Positions 43,123 through 51,081 of a stretch of DNA of 64,000 bases are shown piece by piece. The first letter of the stretch is position 1; each line of letters starts with the position of its first letter. The stretch lies in the NCBI GenBank assembly GCA_011250595.1, contig JAANMP010000018.1, positions 1 to 64,000 of the forward strand. The letters run 5' to 3'. A program made the translations under genes and the position numbers. The stretch comes from Bacillus sp. MM2020_1. GTDB taxonomy: Bacteria; Bacillota; Bacilli; Bacillales; Cytobacillaceae. The notes below the pieces were generated by a model. It worked only from the letters and a program-made list of their open reading frames with translations. It made no database searches and had not been told where the DNA came from.

Positions 43123-45288
43123 TCAATGATCCTTCTTTTTCCCTTTTCCTTTTGCCTTTCCTTTGTTCTTTCCCTTCTCTTTCTGAAAATGCTTTTTCTC
43201 CTTACCTTTATTTTTCTCGGTTTTTGGAGATTTTTTTTCGTAGTTGATTTTAGGAATGATAGGAACTTCCGCAGATCCGACACCTGTTATATAAAGTTCA
43301 TCTCTCACTCTGTAAACACTATTCGGCTGCTTGAAACTGGATGAGTCTGTTCCAAAGGTTTGCATCATCGATTTAAACATGTAGTGCGCAATTTTCGTCG
43401 TATTGCCAACCATATAATTACCCTGACCGTTTTGCTCATAACCAGTCCAAACCGCCATCGTGTATTGTGGTGTATAACCAGCGAACCAGCTGTCATTTGT
43501 GGCATTGGATGGATATCCAAATTGAGCTATGGTTTTTTGATCAAAATTGGTTGTGCCTGTTTTTCCGGCCACATCCAGTCCTGGCACATTCGCATTTTCC
43601 CCTGTCCCGGCATCGACGACGGTGCGTAACATATCGGTTACCATATAGGCCGTGTAATCCTTCATCACACGTTTCGGTTTCTCCGCAAAACCTACAACTT
43701 TACCATTAGCTAACACCACTTTCTGGACGAAATGCGGTTTGTTGTAAACCCCGCCGTTTCCAAAAGCGCTGTAAGCTCCTGCCATTTGTAAAGGATTAAC
43801 GGTATTACTTCCTATCGCGTAGGATTCATACACCTGATGGTTATGGAAGGTAATCCCGAGATTTTCGGCAAAGGTTTTTGCCTTCTCCATTCCCACCGCT
43901 CTCAAAGTGAGGAGAGCAGGAACATTGTAAGAGTATTGCAAGGCATTGCGTATCGTCATCATGCCATGATTTTGATGGTCCCAATTGGAAATCGACTGGC
44001 CGGATGAATACGTGGTCTTCTGGTCATTAATTAAATGTGCCGTCGACCATTTTAACTGTTCAATCGCCGGACCATAATCAAAAATCGGCTTAAAGGAGCT
44101 GCCGGGTTGACGTTTCATATCGATGGCAAAGTTGTTCCCCATGAAATCGGCTTTAAAATCGTTCCGCCCACTTCCAATCGCCCTGACTTCTCCTGTTTTT
44201 GTATCCAAAAAGACGAAAGCTCCCTGAAACTCAGAATCTGGATAGGCAATGATTTCATTTGTGCCCAGAATTTTGTCCGCATAATCCTGTGCTTTCTGAT
44301 CCAAGGTTGTATAGATAGATAATCCATCTATGCTAATGTCTACCCCCTTGAGTTTTCCCTTAACCTCTTTCACAGCTGCATCCAAAAATGCTTCATATGG
44401 CATACTTTGTTGATTCTTTTTCGGTACAATTCCCTGTGTAACTGGAACCTTGGCTGCTTCCTTCATTTGTTTTTCTGTAATATACCCGTGTCTATTCATC
44501 AAAGTTAAGACAATATTTCTTCGTTTGGTTGCATCTTCCTTGTTTTCTGGTTTGGAGGGGTCATAATTATTCGGACTCTGGGGCAGTCCCGCTAACATGG
44601 CTGCCTGTGCAAGTGTCATATTTTTCAACTCATTTGCTTCTAGTCCATAGTAATTCTTCGCTGCGGCCGCCACCCCGTAAGAGCGGTTGCCGAGGTAGAT
44701 TTTGTTCAAATACATCATTAATATCTCATGCTTGGAAAACTCTTGCTCCAGCTGATACGCTAATTTCCATTCTTGTACTTTTCGTTTGATTGTTTTCTCA
44801 GGAGTTAAAAATGAGTTTTTGATCACTTGCTGTGTAATGGTACTGCCGCCCTGTGATCCGAAATCTTCGGTTACGTTTACGAATATCGCTTTGGCTGTCC
44901 TTTTTATGTCAATGCCCTCATGTTCATAAAAACGGGAATCTTCCGTTGCAATAAACGCATCCTCCAATACTTTTGGAACTTGTTTATAGGAAATTTTTGT
45001 CCGCTTTTCCTTCCCGTATTCATAGAGGAAGCTTCCGTTTTTATCATAAAACTTCGTTGAAAGCGGATCTGCCAGTTTAGAAGAATCTAAATTGGGGACA
45101 TCCTTAATCATGGAAGCGAACGTGATAGCTCCTGCTCCTGTTGTAACAAGGCCAAGGACCAAACAGACGATGATCACTTTTTTTATAAAAGACCCTTTTT
45201 TAGGCAAGCTTTTACTTGTTTGTTGATTCTGCCTTGTTTTTTCCGCTTGTTTTCGTTCCTCGCGAGATTTATATGTTTCTTCTGTCAT
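43123..45288 (-). CDS. Class A penicillin-binding protein (PBP1A family)
   Basis: This 721-residue bifunctional peptidoglycan synthase has a Lys-rich cytoplasmic tail and a membrane anchor at about 37-59. Its GT51 glycosyltransferase domain has catalytic Glu116 in ATEDSRFYEHEG and GGSTITQQVIKN at 147-158. The transpeptidase has SSFK at 397-400 (Ser397 nucleophile), SYN at 453-455 and KTGT at 576-579. The last 45 residues are a Lys/Gly-rich tail (KGKEKKHFQKEKGKNKGK), which is unusual in length but known in Bacillus PBPs. It makes and cross-links cell wall, possibly in sporulation or germination. Monocistronic, with a terminator. Confidence 0.95.
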   Translation of the reverse strand: MTEETYKSREERKQAEKTRQNQQTSKSLPKKGSFIKKVIIVCLVLGLVTTGAGAITFASMIKDVPNLDSSKLADPLSTKFYDKNGSFLYEYGKEKRTKISYKQVPKVLEDAFIATEDSRFYEHEGIDIKRTAKAIFVNVTEDFGSQGGSTITQQVIKNSFLTPEKTIKRKVQEWKLAYQLEQEFSKHEILMMYLNKIYLGNRSYGVAAAAKNYYGLEANELKNMTLAQAAMLAGLPQSPNNYDPSKPENKEDATKRRNIVLTLMNRHGYITEKQMKEAAKVPVTQGIVPKKNQQSMPYEAFLDAAVKEVKGKLKGVDISIDGLSIYTTLDQKAQDYADKILGTNEIIAYPDSEFQGAFVFLDTKTGEVRAIGSGRNDFKADFMGNNFAIDMKRQPGSSFKPIFDYGPAIEQLKWSTAHLINDQKTTYSSGQSISNWDHQNHGMMTIRNALQYSYNVPALLTLRAVGMEKAKTFAENLGITFHNHQVYESYAIGSNTVNPLQMAGAYSAFGNGGVYNKPHFVQKVVLANGKVVGFAEKPKRVMKDYTAYMVTDMLRTVVDAGTGENANVPGLDVAGKTGTTNFDQKTIAQFGYPSNATNDSWFAGYTPQYTMAVWTGYEQNGQGNYMVGNTTKIAHYMFKSMMQTFGTDSSSFKQPNSVYRVRDELYITGVGSAEVPIIPKINYEKKSPKTEKNKGKEKKHFQKEKGKNKGKAKGKGKKKDH

Positions 45289-45433
45289 TCCTCTTCTCTC
45301 CTATGCTTGTTTACTCAAAGTTGATTCAAACCAAAAAAAGGAAGTATGACTCTCCCTGCTTAACTTTATACACATTCGTAAAGTATCTTCCGTTTATGAG
45401 GGAAATGAATAAATTCTCCGTCCCAATGGTCCG

Positions 45434-45467
45434 CAAAAAAAGCCAACATCACTTAGGATGCTGACTT
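45434..45467 (-). terminator. Terminator of the TauE-like gene
   Basis: On the minus strand AGTCAGCATC pairs with GATGTTGGCT around CTAAGT, followed by TTTTTT. Confidence 0.85.
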
Positions 45468-45505
45468 TCTCTTAAAATAACATTTTAGGTTTATCCCCAA
45501 AAATC

Positions 45506-46270
45506 CTAAATTAGCTTGAGTCCACTTACAAAGATCAATACAGCAACAATCGTTCGCAGCGGCCTTGTCGGGACTTTAGCTGAAATGCTGCTGCCGACCA
45601 ATACGCCTGGAATGGAACCCAAGAGTAAATTACCAACTAGCATATAGTTCACATTTCCATAAGAAATGTGGAGCAATCCTGCAACGGTTACCAAAAGAAA
45701 CGCATGAGTAATATCCGTTCCAACCATCTCTGATGTCTTCATTTGATACAGATAAATCATTGCCACAGCGAATAATGAACCTGACCCTAAGGATGTGAGC
45801 CCGACGATAAATCCAAAAAGGCAGCCAATAAAAATAGTTAACAACTTCTTTTCTTTCAAAGGCTTTAATTGCAAACGATTCGGTCTTATTTTTTTCTCCA
45901 CAAAGGTTCTGATAATGATCGCCAGGGAAACAATTATCAGGATGTATCCGAGGGAATGCCTGATAATCTGTTCTTGATTATGGTAAGAAGCTTCAAAATA
46001 ATGAAGGGAAGCAATCGCAACTACCGCACTCGGAATACTTCCTAACGCTAATAACTTCACCATCTGAAAATTAACTGTTTTTTGTCTCCAATGTTGAAAA
46101 AGTCCAAAGAATTTAGTAATGGAATTATAGACAAGGTCTGTACCAACAGCAATGGAAGGATTCACCCCGATTAGAATTAATACGGGGGTTAGCAGTGCTG
46201 CACCTCCAACTCCAGTCAACCCCACCAAAAAACCTACAAATAAACCCATCAGTGTAATCCCTATACTCAT
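45506..46270 (-). CDS. Sulfite exporter TauE/SafE family membrane protein
   Basis: This 254-residue protein has about eight membrane segments. Two similar halves each carry the family motif: GFLVGLTGVGGAALLTPVL near residue 12 and FGFIVGLTSLGSGSLFAVA near 150. TauE/SafE proteins move sulfite, sulfoacetate or related anions. A start at 46318 is open, but the ATG at 46270 has a nearer GATAGGGCG site. It lies 2 kb before a sulfite-oxidase-like gene, so a link with sulfite is possible but not proven. Confidence 0.9.
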   Translation of the reverse strand: MSIGITLMGLFVGFLVGLTGVGGAALLTPVLILIGVNPSIAVGTDLVYNSITKFFGLFQHWRQKTVNFQMVKLLALGSIPSAVVAIASLHYFEASYHNQEQIIRHSLGYILIIVSLAIIIRTFVEKKIRPNRLQLKPLKEKKLLTIFIGCLFGFIVGLTSLGSGSLFAVAMIYLYQMKTSEMVGTDITHAFLLVTVAGLLHISYGNVNYMLVGNLLLGSIPGVLVGSSISAKVPTRPLRTIVAVLIFVSGLKLI

Positions 46271-46390
46271 ATGCGCACGCCCTATCAATTCCAAGTATTT
46301 ATATAGGATTATATACATTTATAGTTATCTTGTAAATAACTAAATATTTATTAGATTCTGAGAGTTTACTGCAGGTAATTTTCATCATTG

Positions 46391-46429
46391 AAAAAAAAGA
46401 AGGAGTTCACATTTCTGTGGTCTCCTTCC
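46391..46429 (-). terminator. Terminator of the 190-residue hypothetical gene
   Basis: On the minus strand GAAGGAG pairs with CTCCTTC, the loop can pair further (CACAGAAATGTG), and TTTTTTTT follows. Confidence 0.85.
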
Positions 46430-46464
46430 ATTACAGTTCAATATTTATAAAATCGCCTAAGTCT

Positions 46465-47037
46465 TTAGCGAATTTCCCTTTTCAAAGATCCTTTAATCAG
46501 CTTGATCTCTCCATTTTTAGGAATTAATTCACTAATGTTTTCATATTTTTCTTCCCTTTTTGAATGGTTTAGTTTCTCGCCTCCATATTCCTTAAAGGAG
46601 CAGCAAAAGAGTTTACGGGCAACTTTTCCTTTTTCACCAATGAAGTTAAACCAACCCTGCCCAACATAAAAAGAATTTGTTAGTAATCTATCAATCACAT
46701 AAGATATACCAGCATTTTCTTCCCCTGGATTAAATTTTGTTTTAGAAGATAGGGCCAAGATAAAATAGTTTTTAAACCGATCAAATTCTAGTAATTGAAG
46801 ATGATACTTTTCACGCTGCCTTTGATTGAAATCCCTCAGTACTGTTTTGATACTTTTATCAACATCGATTTCAAATTTACTTGCATCTTTCCAGGTCGTT
46901 AAACGAGAGTCAAAAATAGACAATGTGAGGATATAATAGGCGGAATAATTTTGGGGATCATAAACTTCATCCACTTGCTTTTCATCTTCCGGTACCACAA
47001 TGTAGTTTTTATAGTCAGCAAAGAAATTTTCAATCAT
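46465..47037 (-). CDS. Hypothetical protein, 190 residues
   Basis: AGAAGG lies before the ATG. The protein is soluble, charged and mixed alpha/beta, with NYSAYYILTLSIFDSRLTTW near residue 30, TKFNPGEENAGISYVIDRLL near 100 and a basic tail (LIKGSLKREIR). No membrane segment, signal peptide or catalytic motif is apparent. I do not recognise the family. It has its own terminator and stands alone. Confidence 0.6.
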   Translation of the reverse strand: MIENFFADYKNYIVVPEDEKQVDEVYDPQNYSAYYILTLSIFDSRLTTWKDASKFEIDVDKSIKTVLRDFNQRQREKYHLQLLEFDRFKNYFILALSSKTKFNPGEENAGISYVIDRLLTNSFYVGQGWFNFIGEKGKVARKLFCCSFKEYGGEKLNHSKREEKYENISELIPKNGEIKLIKGSLKREIR

Positions 47038-47529
47038 AGCGTCTACCTTCTTTCATAATTGATAGAATGGATAATTAATTTAGCTTGATCTATTTGTATC
47101 TGCAGCTATTTGTAAGATGAAAAACATCCAGAGGTGTTCTACTTATTCCTCTTGAATAGCGCAGTTTTCTCGTAATCTGACAAAATAACTTCTATGAACC
47201 ACTGAATCGAAATTTAATATAATATATTCCTCTTTTAAAACTAAAAATCCTGCTTATTCTTCCAAAAATCCGCATCTTTCACCGTATTTAATCAAAAAGT
47301 CCCATTTATGGATTAACCATTTGTCGTACCAGGTCTTTTGGCTGAGTAGGTGATAATTACGATGAGAGAGAAAGCTTACAGTTTTTTCCGTTTCTACTTT
47401 TTGAAAAAACGTCTCTATACTCTATGTAACCAAACTGTAAAACTAATCAACTTAACTGTAATACTAATCTATTTTTTCCGTTCATAGTAATAGATTTAAA
47501 CGAGGTAACGAACTAGGAGGACTAGAATC
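47038..47529. other. Gene-free stretch, 492 bases
   Basis: Intergenic region between divergent genes. Near the right end, ACTGTAAAACTAATC (47430) and ACTGTAATACTAATC (47455) form a direct repeat about 25 bases apart, placed where a regulator of the cell-wall hydrolase gene could bind. No RNA gene or ORF was recognised. Confidence 0.45.
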
Positions 47530-48102
47530 ATGAAAAAACTAATTACCGTATTTCTATTACTGGCTTCATTTTTATACGCTTCCCCCGCTTTTGCCTATCC
47601 GATTAAACAAGGATACCCACTTTCGGACAGTTTAAAGGAATATAAACACCATGATGGACCCAATCGAATTTCGGTCCGTGAGACCGCTACTACTACAAAA
47701 CCTTCTAATACTATTAGTACATCTAAAAATGTAAAAATAAGTCTCACTGACAATGAAATAGACCTGCTTTCTCGGTTAGTACGAGCTGAGGCTGAGACGG
47801 AACCTTATGAAGGAAAGATTGCGGTGGCTTGTGTGGTGCTTAATAGAGTTGAAAGTAGTAAATTCCCTAACACCATAAGAGAGGTGATTTATGCCCGAGG
47901 TCAATTTCAACCTGTTCAAAACGGCGAAATCAATAAGCCAGCCGATGAGGAATCTATTAAGGCTGTGAAAGCCGCATTAACTGAACAACGCAACCTGGCA
48001 CCGGGAGCTTTATTTTTCTATAATCCTGACATTGCTACCAGTCGTTGGCTCGATACAAGAACAACCACAATGGTCATTGGGCAGCATGTCTTTAAAAAAT
48101 AG
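47530..48102 (+). CDS. Cell wall hydrolase, SleB/CwlJ-type
   Basis: This 190-residue protein has a signal peptide (MKKLITVFLLLASFLYASPAFA) cleaved about residue 22, a short linker and a C-terminal Hydrolase_2 domain. The domain begins LTDNEIDLLSRLVRAEAETEPYEG, with the catalytic Glu in RAEAE near residue 94, and ends FYNPDIATSRWLDTRTTTMVIGQHVF. SleB and CwlJ are cortex-lytic enzymes active in spore germination. It lacks the peptidoglycan-binding domain of full SleB. AGGAGG precedes the ATG. Exported, probably spore-associated. Confidence 0.9.
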   Translation: MKKLITVFLLLASFLYASPAFAYPIKQGYPLSDSLKEYKHHDGPNRISVRETATTTKPSNTISTSKNVKISLTDNEIDLLSRLVRAEAETEPYEGKIAVACVVLNRVESSKFPNTIREVIYARGQFQPVQNGEINKPADEESIKAVKAALTEQRNLAPGALFFYNPDIATSRWLDTRTTTMVIGQHVFKK

Positions 48103-48199
48103 GACCGAGCCAAACCCTTGAAAGTCTTAAAAATTTTGAATGATACTTCCTTAACAACATAATCATGAAGTAGCAACTCCATTCTAAGGAGGTAGTAAT

Positions 48200-49267
48200 A
48201 TGGATCAATCTCCTCTAAACAAAGTTAGACCTTATCTGATTACCAAGAAGTTAGTTCCTGAAAATCAGGAAACACCCATACATTTTCAAAAGGGCGATAA
48301 CGTGAATGAAAATCTATTTTATAGAAGAAACCATTTTCCTTATCCCAAATTCACATCTTCCTTCTACTTTCTTCCAATTGAAGGATTAGTGTACACTCCA
48401 AGAGTTTTTTCTTTACAGGAAATTTACTCATTTCCGGCAAAAACGATAAACCTTGTTTTAGAATGCTCAGGTAATAAGCGAGAATTGTTTGAACCGAAAG
48501 TGTTCGGAGAGCAATGGGGAAAAGGCGCGATGAGTCAAGGGATTTGGAAAGGTGTCTCTTTAAGATCGTTAATGAAGTACACAGAATTGCTTGATACTGC
48601 CAAAGAAATTGTTTTTGAGGGTTACGATTATGGTGAAAGATCTGATTCTAATCAACTTCACCATTTTTCGAGGAGTTTACCGATTGAAAAAGCCCTTGAT
48701 CCAGATACCATTCTTGCTTATGAATACAATCATCATCCCATCCCCTTTAAGCACGGATTCCCTCTGAGATTAATTGTCCCTGGCTGGTACGCCATGGCCT
48801 CTGTAAAATGGATTAAAAAAATGATTGTGATTGATCACGAATTTAAAGGTCCCTTTCAAGCTGTTGATTACGTTTACTATCCGAACAAAGAAAACGATCA
48901 TAGAAAAGCTCCTGTCACTTCAATCCATATTAACTCAACCATACAATCCCCGCTAAATATGCAAGTATTGAATACAGGGGTGTATGAAATTAATGGAATT
49001 GCTTGGACAGGATCAGGACAAATTACCACGGTAGAAATTAGTATCGATGAAGGAAAAACCTGGAAAACGTGTGAATTAGCTTCTTCAACGGAGAAATATG
49101 CTTGGGTTCGATGGAAATATAAATGGGATGCTCTTAAAAAAGGAGAATACACGATAAAATCAAAAGCAACTGATTCTTTAGGCAATATTCAACCATTGAA
49201 ACCAATCTGGAACAGGAAGGGATATGGTTATAACGCAATAGATTGTATAAAAGTTAAAATCGAGTAA
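48200..49267 (+). CDS. Sulfite-oxidase-type molybdopterin oxidoreductase
   Basis: This 355-residue protein has the molybdopterin domain of the sulfite oxidase family. It contains the molybdenum-ligating Cys in NLVLECSGNKRELF near residue 88, FEGYDYGERSD, and YEYNHHPIPFKHGFPLRLIVPGWY near residues 173-196. The C-terminal 110 residues form the Mo-co dimerisation domain (YEINGIAWTGSGQITTVEIS). There is no Tat signal, so it is likely cytoplasmic. AAGGAGG precedes the ATG. It may oxidise sulfite or reduce a sulfoxide-like substrate; a TauE-type exporter lies 2 kb away. Confidence 0.92.
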   Translation: MDQSPLNKVRPYLITKKLVPENQETPIHFQKGDNVNENLFYRRNHFPYPKFTSSFYFLPIEGLVYTPRVFSLQEIYSFPAKTINLVLECSGNKRELFEPKVFGEQWGKGAMSQGIWKGVSLRSLMKYTELLDTAKEIVFEGYDYGERSDSNQLHHFSRSLPIEKALDPDTILAYEYNHHPIPFKHGFPLRLIVPGWYAMASVKWIKKMIVIDHEFKGPFQAVDYVYYPNKENDHRKAPVTSIHINSTIQSPLNMQVLNTGVYEINGIAWTGSGQITTVEISIDEGKTWKTCELASSTEKYAWVRWKYKWDALKKGEYTIKSKATDSLGNIQPLKPIWNRKGYGYNAIDCIKVKIE

Positions 49268-49319
49268 CCTGCCAAAAGCACAAGTATAAAAGTAGTAACA
49301 TTTCTTTCAAATATAAAAA

Positions 49320-49350
49320 TCACATCCGTAAATTGGATGTGACCCTTTTG
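49320..49350 (+). terminator. Terminator of the sulfite-oxidase-like gene
   Basis: TCACATCC pairs with GGATGTGA around GTAAATT, followed by CCCTTTTG. Confidence 0.75.
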
Positions 49351-49384
49351 TGTATGTTTTAGCATTTTTATTTCGTCCTATGTA

Positions 49385-49461
49385 ATAGCCCACACAATTT
49401 CACTAGTTATGGCTGCTGCGTTCCCGCCCTGACCCGTTTCCTAGTTTCCTCGTTGGACTAT
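49385..49461 (-). ncRNA. ffs: Short SRP RNA (4.5S-like, no Alu domain)
   Basis: The minus strand contains the SRP domain IV hallmark: GGTCAGG, then a GCG-GGAA-CGC tetraloop hairpin, then AGCAGCC. E. coli 4.5S RNA has GGTCAGG-TCC-GGAA-GGA-AGCAGCC in the same alignment. ACTAG pairs with CTAGT and, at the ends, ATAGTCC pairs with GGGCTAT, closing a single rod of about 77 bases. It binds Ffh to target nascent chains to the membrane. It starts 2 bases after the tRNA-Asn. Bacillus species usually have a long, 270-base SRP RNA with an Alu domain, so this short type is unexpected. Confidence 0.8.
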
Positions 49462-49463
49462 AA

Positions 49464-49535
49464 CTCCGCAGGTAGGACTCGAACCTACGAGCGATCGGTT
49501 AACAGCCGATAGCACTACCACTGAGCTACTGCGGA
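49464..49535 (-). tRNA. tRNA-Asn (GUU)
   Basis: A 72-base cloverleaf: acceptor TCCGCAG/CTGCGGA with discriminator G, anticodon arm ATCGG-CTGTTAA-CCGAT (anticodon GTT) and T arm GTAGG-TTCGAGT-CCTAC. The D stem GCTC/GTGC has a T-T mismatch where most Bacillus copies have GAGC. CCA is not encoded; TTA follows. Third in the RNA cluster. Confidence 0.93.
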
Positions 49536-49585
49536 AAAATCTCACTTGATGATGAATCTTTTTCAAGATTTTTTTTTAGGTAATT

Positions 49586-49947
49586 TAGTGGAAATGACGG
49601 GAGTTGAACCCGTGTGCAAAGATATTGGCACTTATACTTCTACGAGTGTAGTCAGTAGAATTGATTTCACTTACTTCTTTAGCCTACTGACAAGCGTTGA
49701 AGCAGCTAGTCTGGTTCGTCTCTTCCTTCATCCTCAGACGGTGGAATCTGGCGTAGTCCACTTATCATGAGTCCCTTACCCTACCACATGGACGATGGAG
49801 GGAGGAACCGCTATCGTCTGTTATTAGGCAGCGAAAGCGAAGTTGTTGTTTTGTTTGCCAGTTATAGGCTTTATCGTTTTAACGAGGACGAATCCCTCGA
49901 CTCGCCATATAAGCTCAAACTATCCCTGTCGATACCAAGACATCCCC
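49586..49947 (-). ncRNA. ssrA: tmRNA (transfer-messenger RNA), divergent copy
   Basis: This 362-base RNA frees stalled ribosomes. The tRNA-like part pairs GGGGATG with CATTTCC, keeps the G3-U wobble that marks it for alanine charging, and has T arm ACGGG-TTCAACT-CCCGT. The tag frame is GGC AAA CAA AAC AAC AAC TTC GCT-TTC-GCT-GCC-TAA, encoding (A)GKQNNNFAFAA, instead of the usual ...ALAA ending. The pseudoknot stretches CATGTGGTAGGGTAAGGGAC and CGTCTGAGGATGAAGGAAG match Bacillus ssrA. The 3' end reads ACTA, so CCA must be added. It lies between tRNA-Ser and tRNA-Asn, not beside smpB. Confidence 0.92.
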
Positions 49948-49956
49948 ATAATATAA

Positions 49957-50047
49957 TGGCAGAGAAGAAGGGATTTGAACCCTCGCGCCGGTTACCCGAC
50001 CTACACCCTTAGCAGGGGCGCCTCTTCAGCCTCTTGAGTACTTCTCT
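49957..50047 (-). tRNA. tRNA-Ser (GCU)
   Basis: A 91-base class II tRNA: acceptor AGAGAAG/CTTCTCT, discriminator G and encoded CCA. The anticodon loop CTGCTAA has GCT, the variable arm is long (TAGGTCGGGTAACCGGCGCG), and the T arm is GAGGG-TTCAAAT-CCCTT. It begins the four-gene RNA cluster; only 9 bases separate it from the tmRNA. Confidence 0.95.
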
Positions 50048-50337
50048 GTAATGAAAGCTTATGCGTAAGTCGTTAAGAACTTACAAGAGAAATATATCAT
50101 GTCTGCCAACTGGAAGATAGCTGTAAAATTTGGTAGTTCAAAAGACCCAGCACAAAAGAGTGTCAGGCACTACCCAATGATTGGCTGATACCAACACTTT
50201 TTAGCAAGTAAATAGTTCGATGACTTATTCTTTTAAAGAAACCACCATTTTATGGTATGATAATCCAGAATGTTAACCAAATTATTATTATAGTTTACTT
50301 TTTAAATCAAAAGGGAGTAAACCATTGGGGGAAAATT

Positions 50338-50754
50338 ATGTATAAACTGCGAGGACATCATCTGTTTTGCCTTCTAGGCTATCGGGGTATGGGCTATTCC
50401 CAAGAGTACGTTGAAAATATGACAGGTTTGCATCAAACCCTGAGAAACAACCCAAAAACGTTGATTCTGCTTGTAAAGGGACCAGACCAGTTGTGCGAAA
50501 AGTTCCCTAACTCAGGTGAATACCATTGCCAAGACGACCGGATCGATGAAAGAGATGCAGTTATTTTAGAAAAAATGAACCTGAAAATCGGACAAATTCT
50601 TAGATGGGAGGAAATAGAGTCCCATATCCGAAAACATGTCATCCCCGCAGATATTCAAGTGGTCTGTGAAACTTGTTCTTGGCGTTCTTACGGAGTTTGT
50701 GAGGAAGGTATTCGCGAGATTCATAATGGGAGGGGTTTAAGAAAAGTTGAATAA
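50338..50754 (+). CDS. DUF1284 protein
   Basis: This 138-residue protein begins YKLRGHHLFCLLGYRGMGYS, the family signature with paired His and a Cys. It has further cysteines in QLCEKFP, YHCQDD and VVCETCSWRSYGVCEEG, which look like an iron-sulfur or zinc site. DUF1284 proteins are predicted iron-sulfur proteins of unknown role. The long frame from 50257 has no ribosome binding site; TTGGGGG precedes the ATG at 50338. It follows the RNA cluster on the opposite strand. Confidence 0.88.
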   Translation: MYKLRGHHLFCLLGYRGMGYSQEYVENMTGLHQTLRNNPKTLILLVKGPDQLCEKFPNSGEYHCQDDRIDERDAVILEKMNLKIGQILRWEEIESHIRKHVIPADIQVVCETCSWRSYGVCEEGIREIHNGRGLRKVE

Positions 50755-50820
50755 GCCCGATAAAACTCATTCCTTTAAATAAGTTGTTCTGTCCTTAATC
50801 GAGTAACCATAAAAAGTAAG

Positions 50821-50957
50821 ATAAGCGGAGATTTTCCGGTTATGCAAAGCAAAATCTCCCATTTTCGAATTTATCGAGTCAATAGGCGGAATCTCTCCGT
50901 CTATTTAAGCTTTTCTTAATAAGAATTACCAATTAAGCGGAATTTTTCCTTCTATTT
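50821..50957. repeat. Three AAGCGGA...TCCG palindromic repeat units
   Basis: ATAAGCGGAGATTTTCCGGT (50821), AATAGGCGGAATCTCTCCGT (50881) and TTAAGCGGAATTTTTCCTTC (50933) are related imperfect palindromes of about 24 bases. Each can fold into GCGGA/TCCG hairpins. Their spacing is irregular. They resemble short dispersed repeats known to be numerous in some Bacillus genomes. Confidence 0.6.
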
Positions 50958-51081
50958 ATCAGCTCGGCCGTCCCCCCTGTCTCCAGTGAACCGTCCGCCT
51001 TGCCCCTCGCCCATTTGAATATGGACATCTCTCTCCTCTTGTACGTGTGAATATACTGCAGTAACAAGGGAGGTGTGTAGA

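Noticed and set aside
49546..50012. Two plus-strand ORFs of 74 and 81 codons
   Set aside because: Both lie on the complement of the tmRNA and tRNA-Ser genes and have no coding signals of their own.
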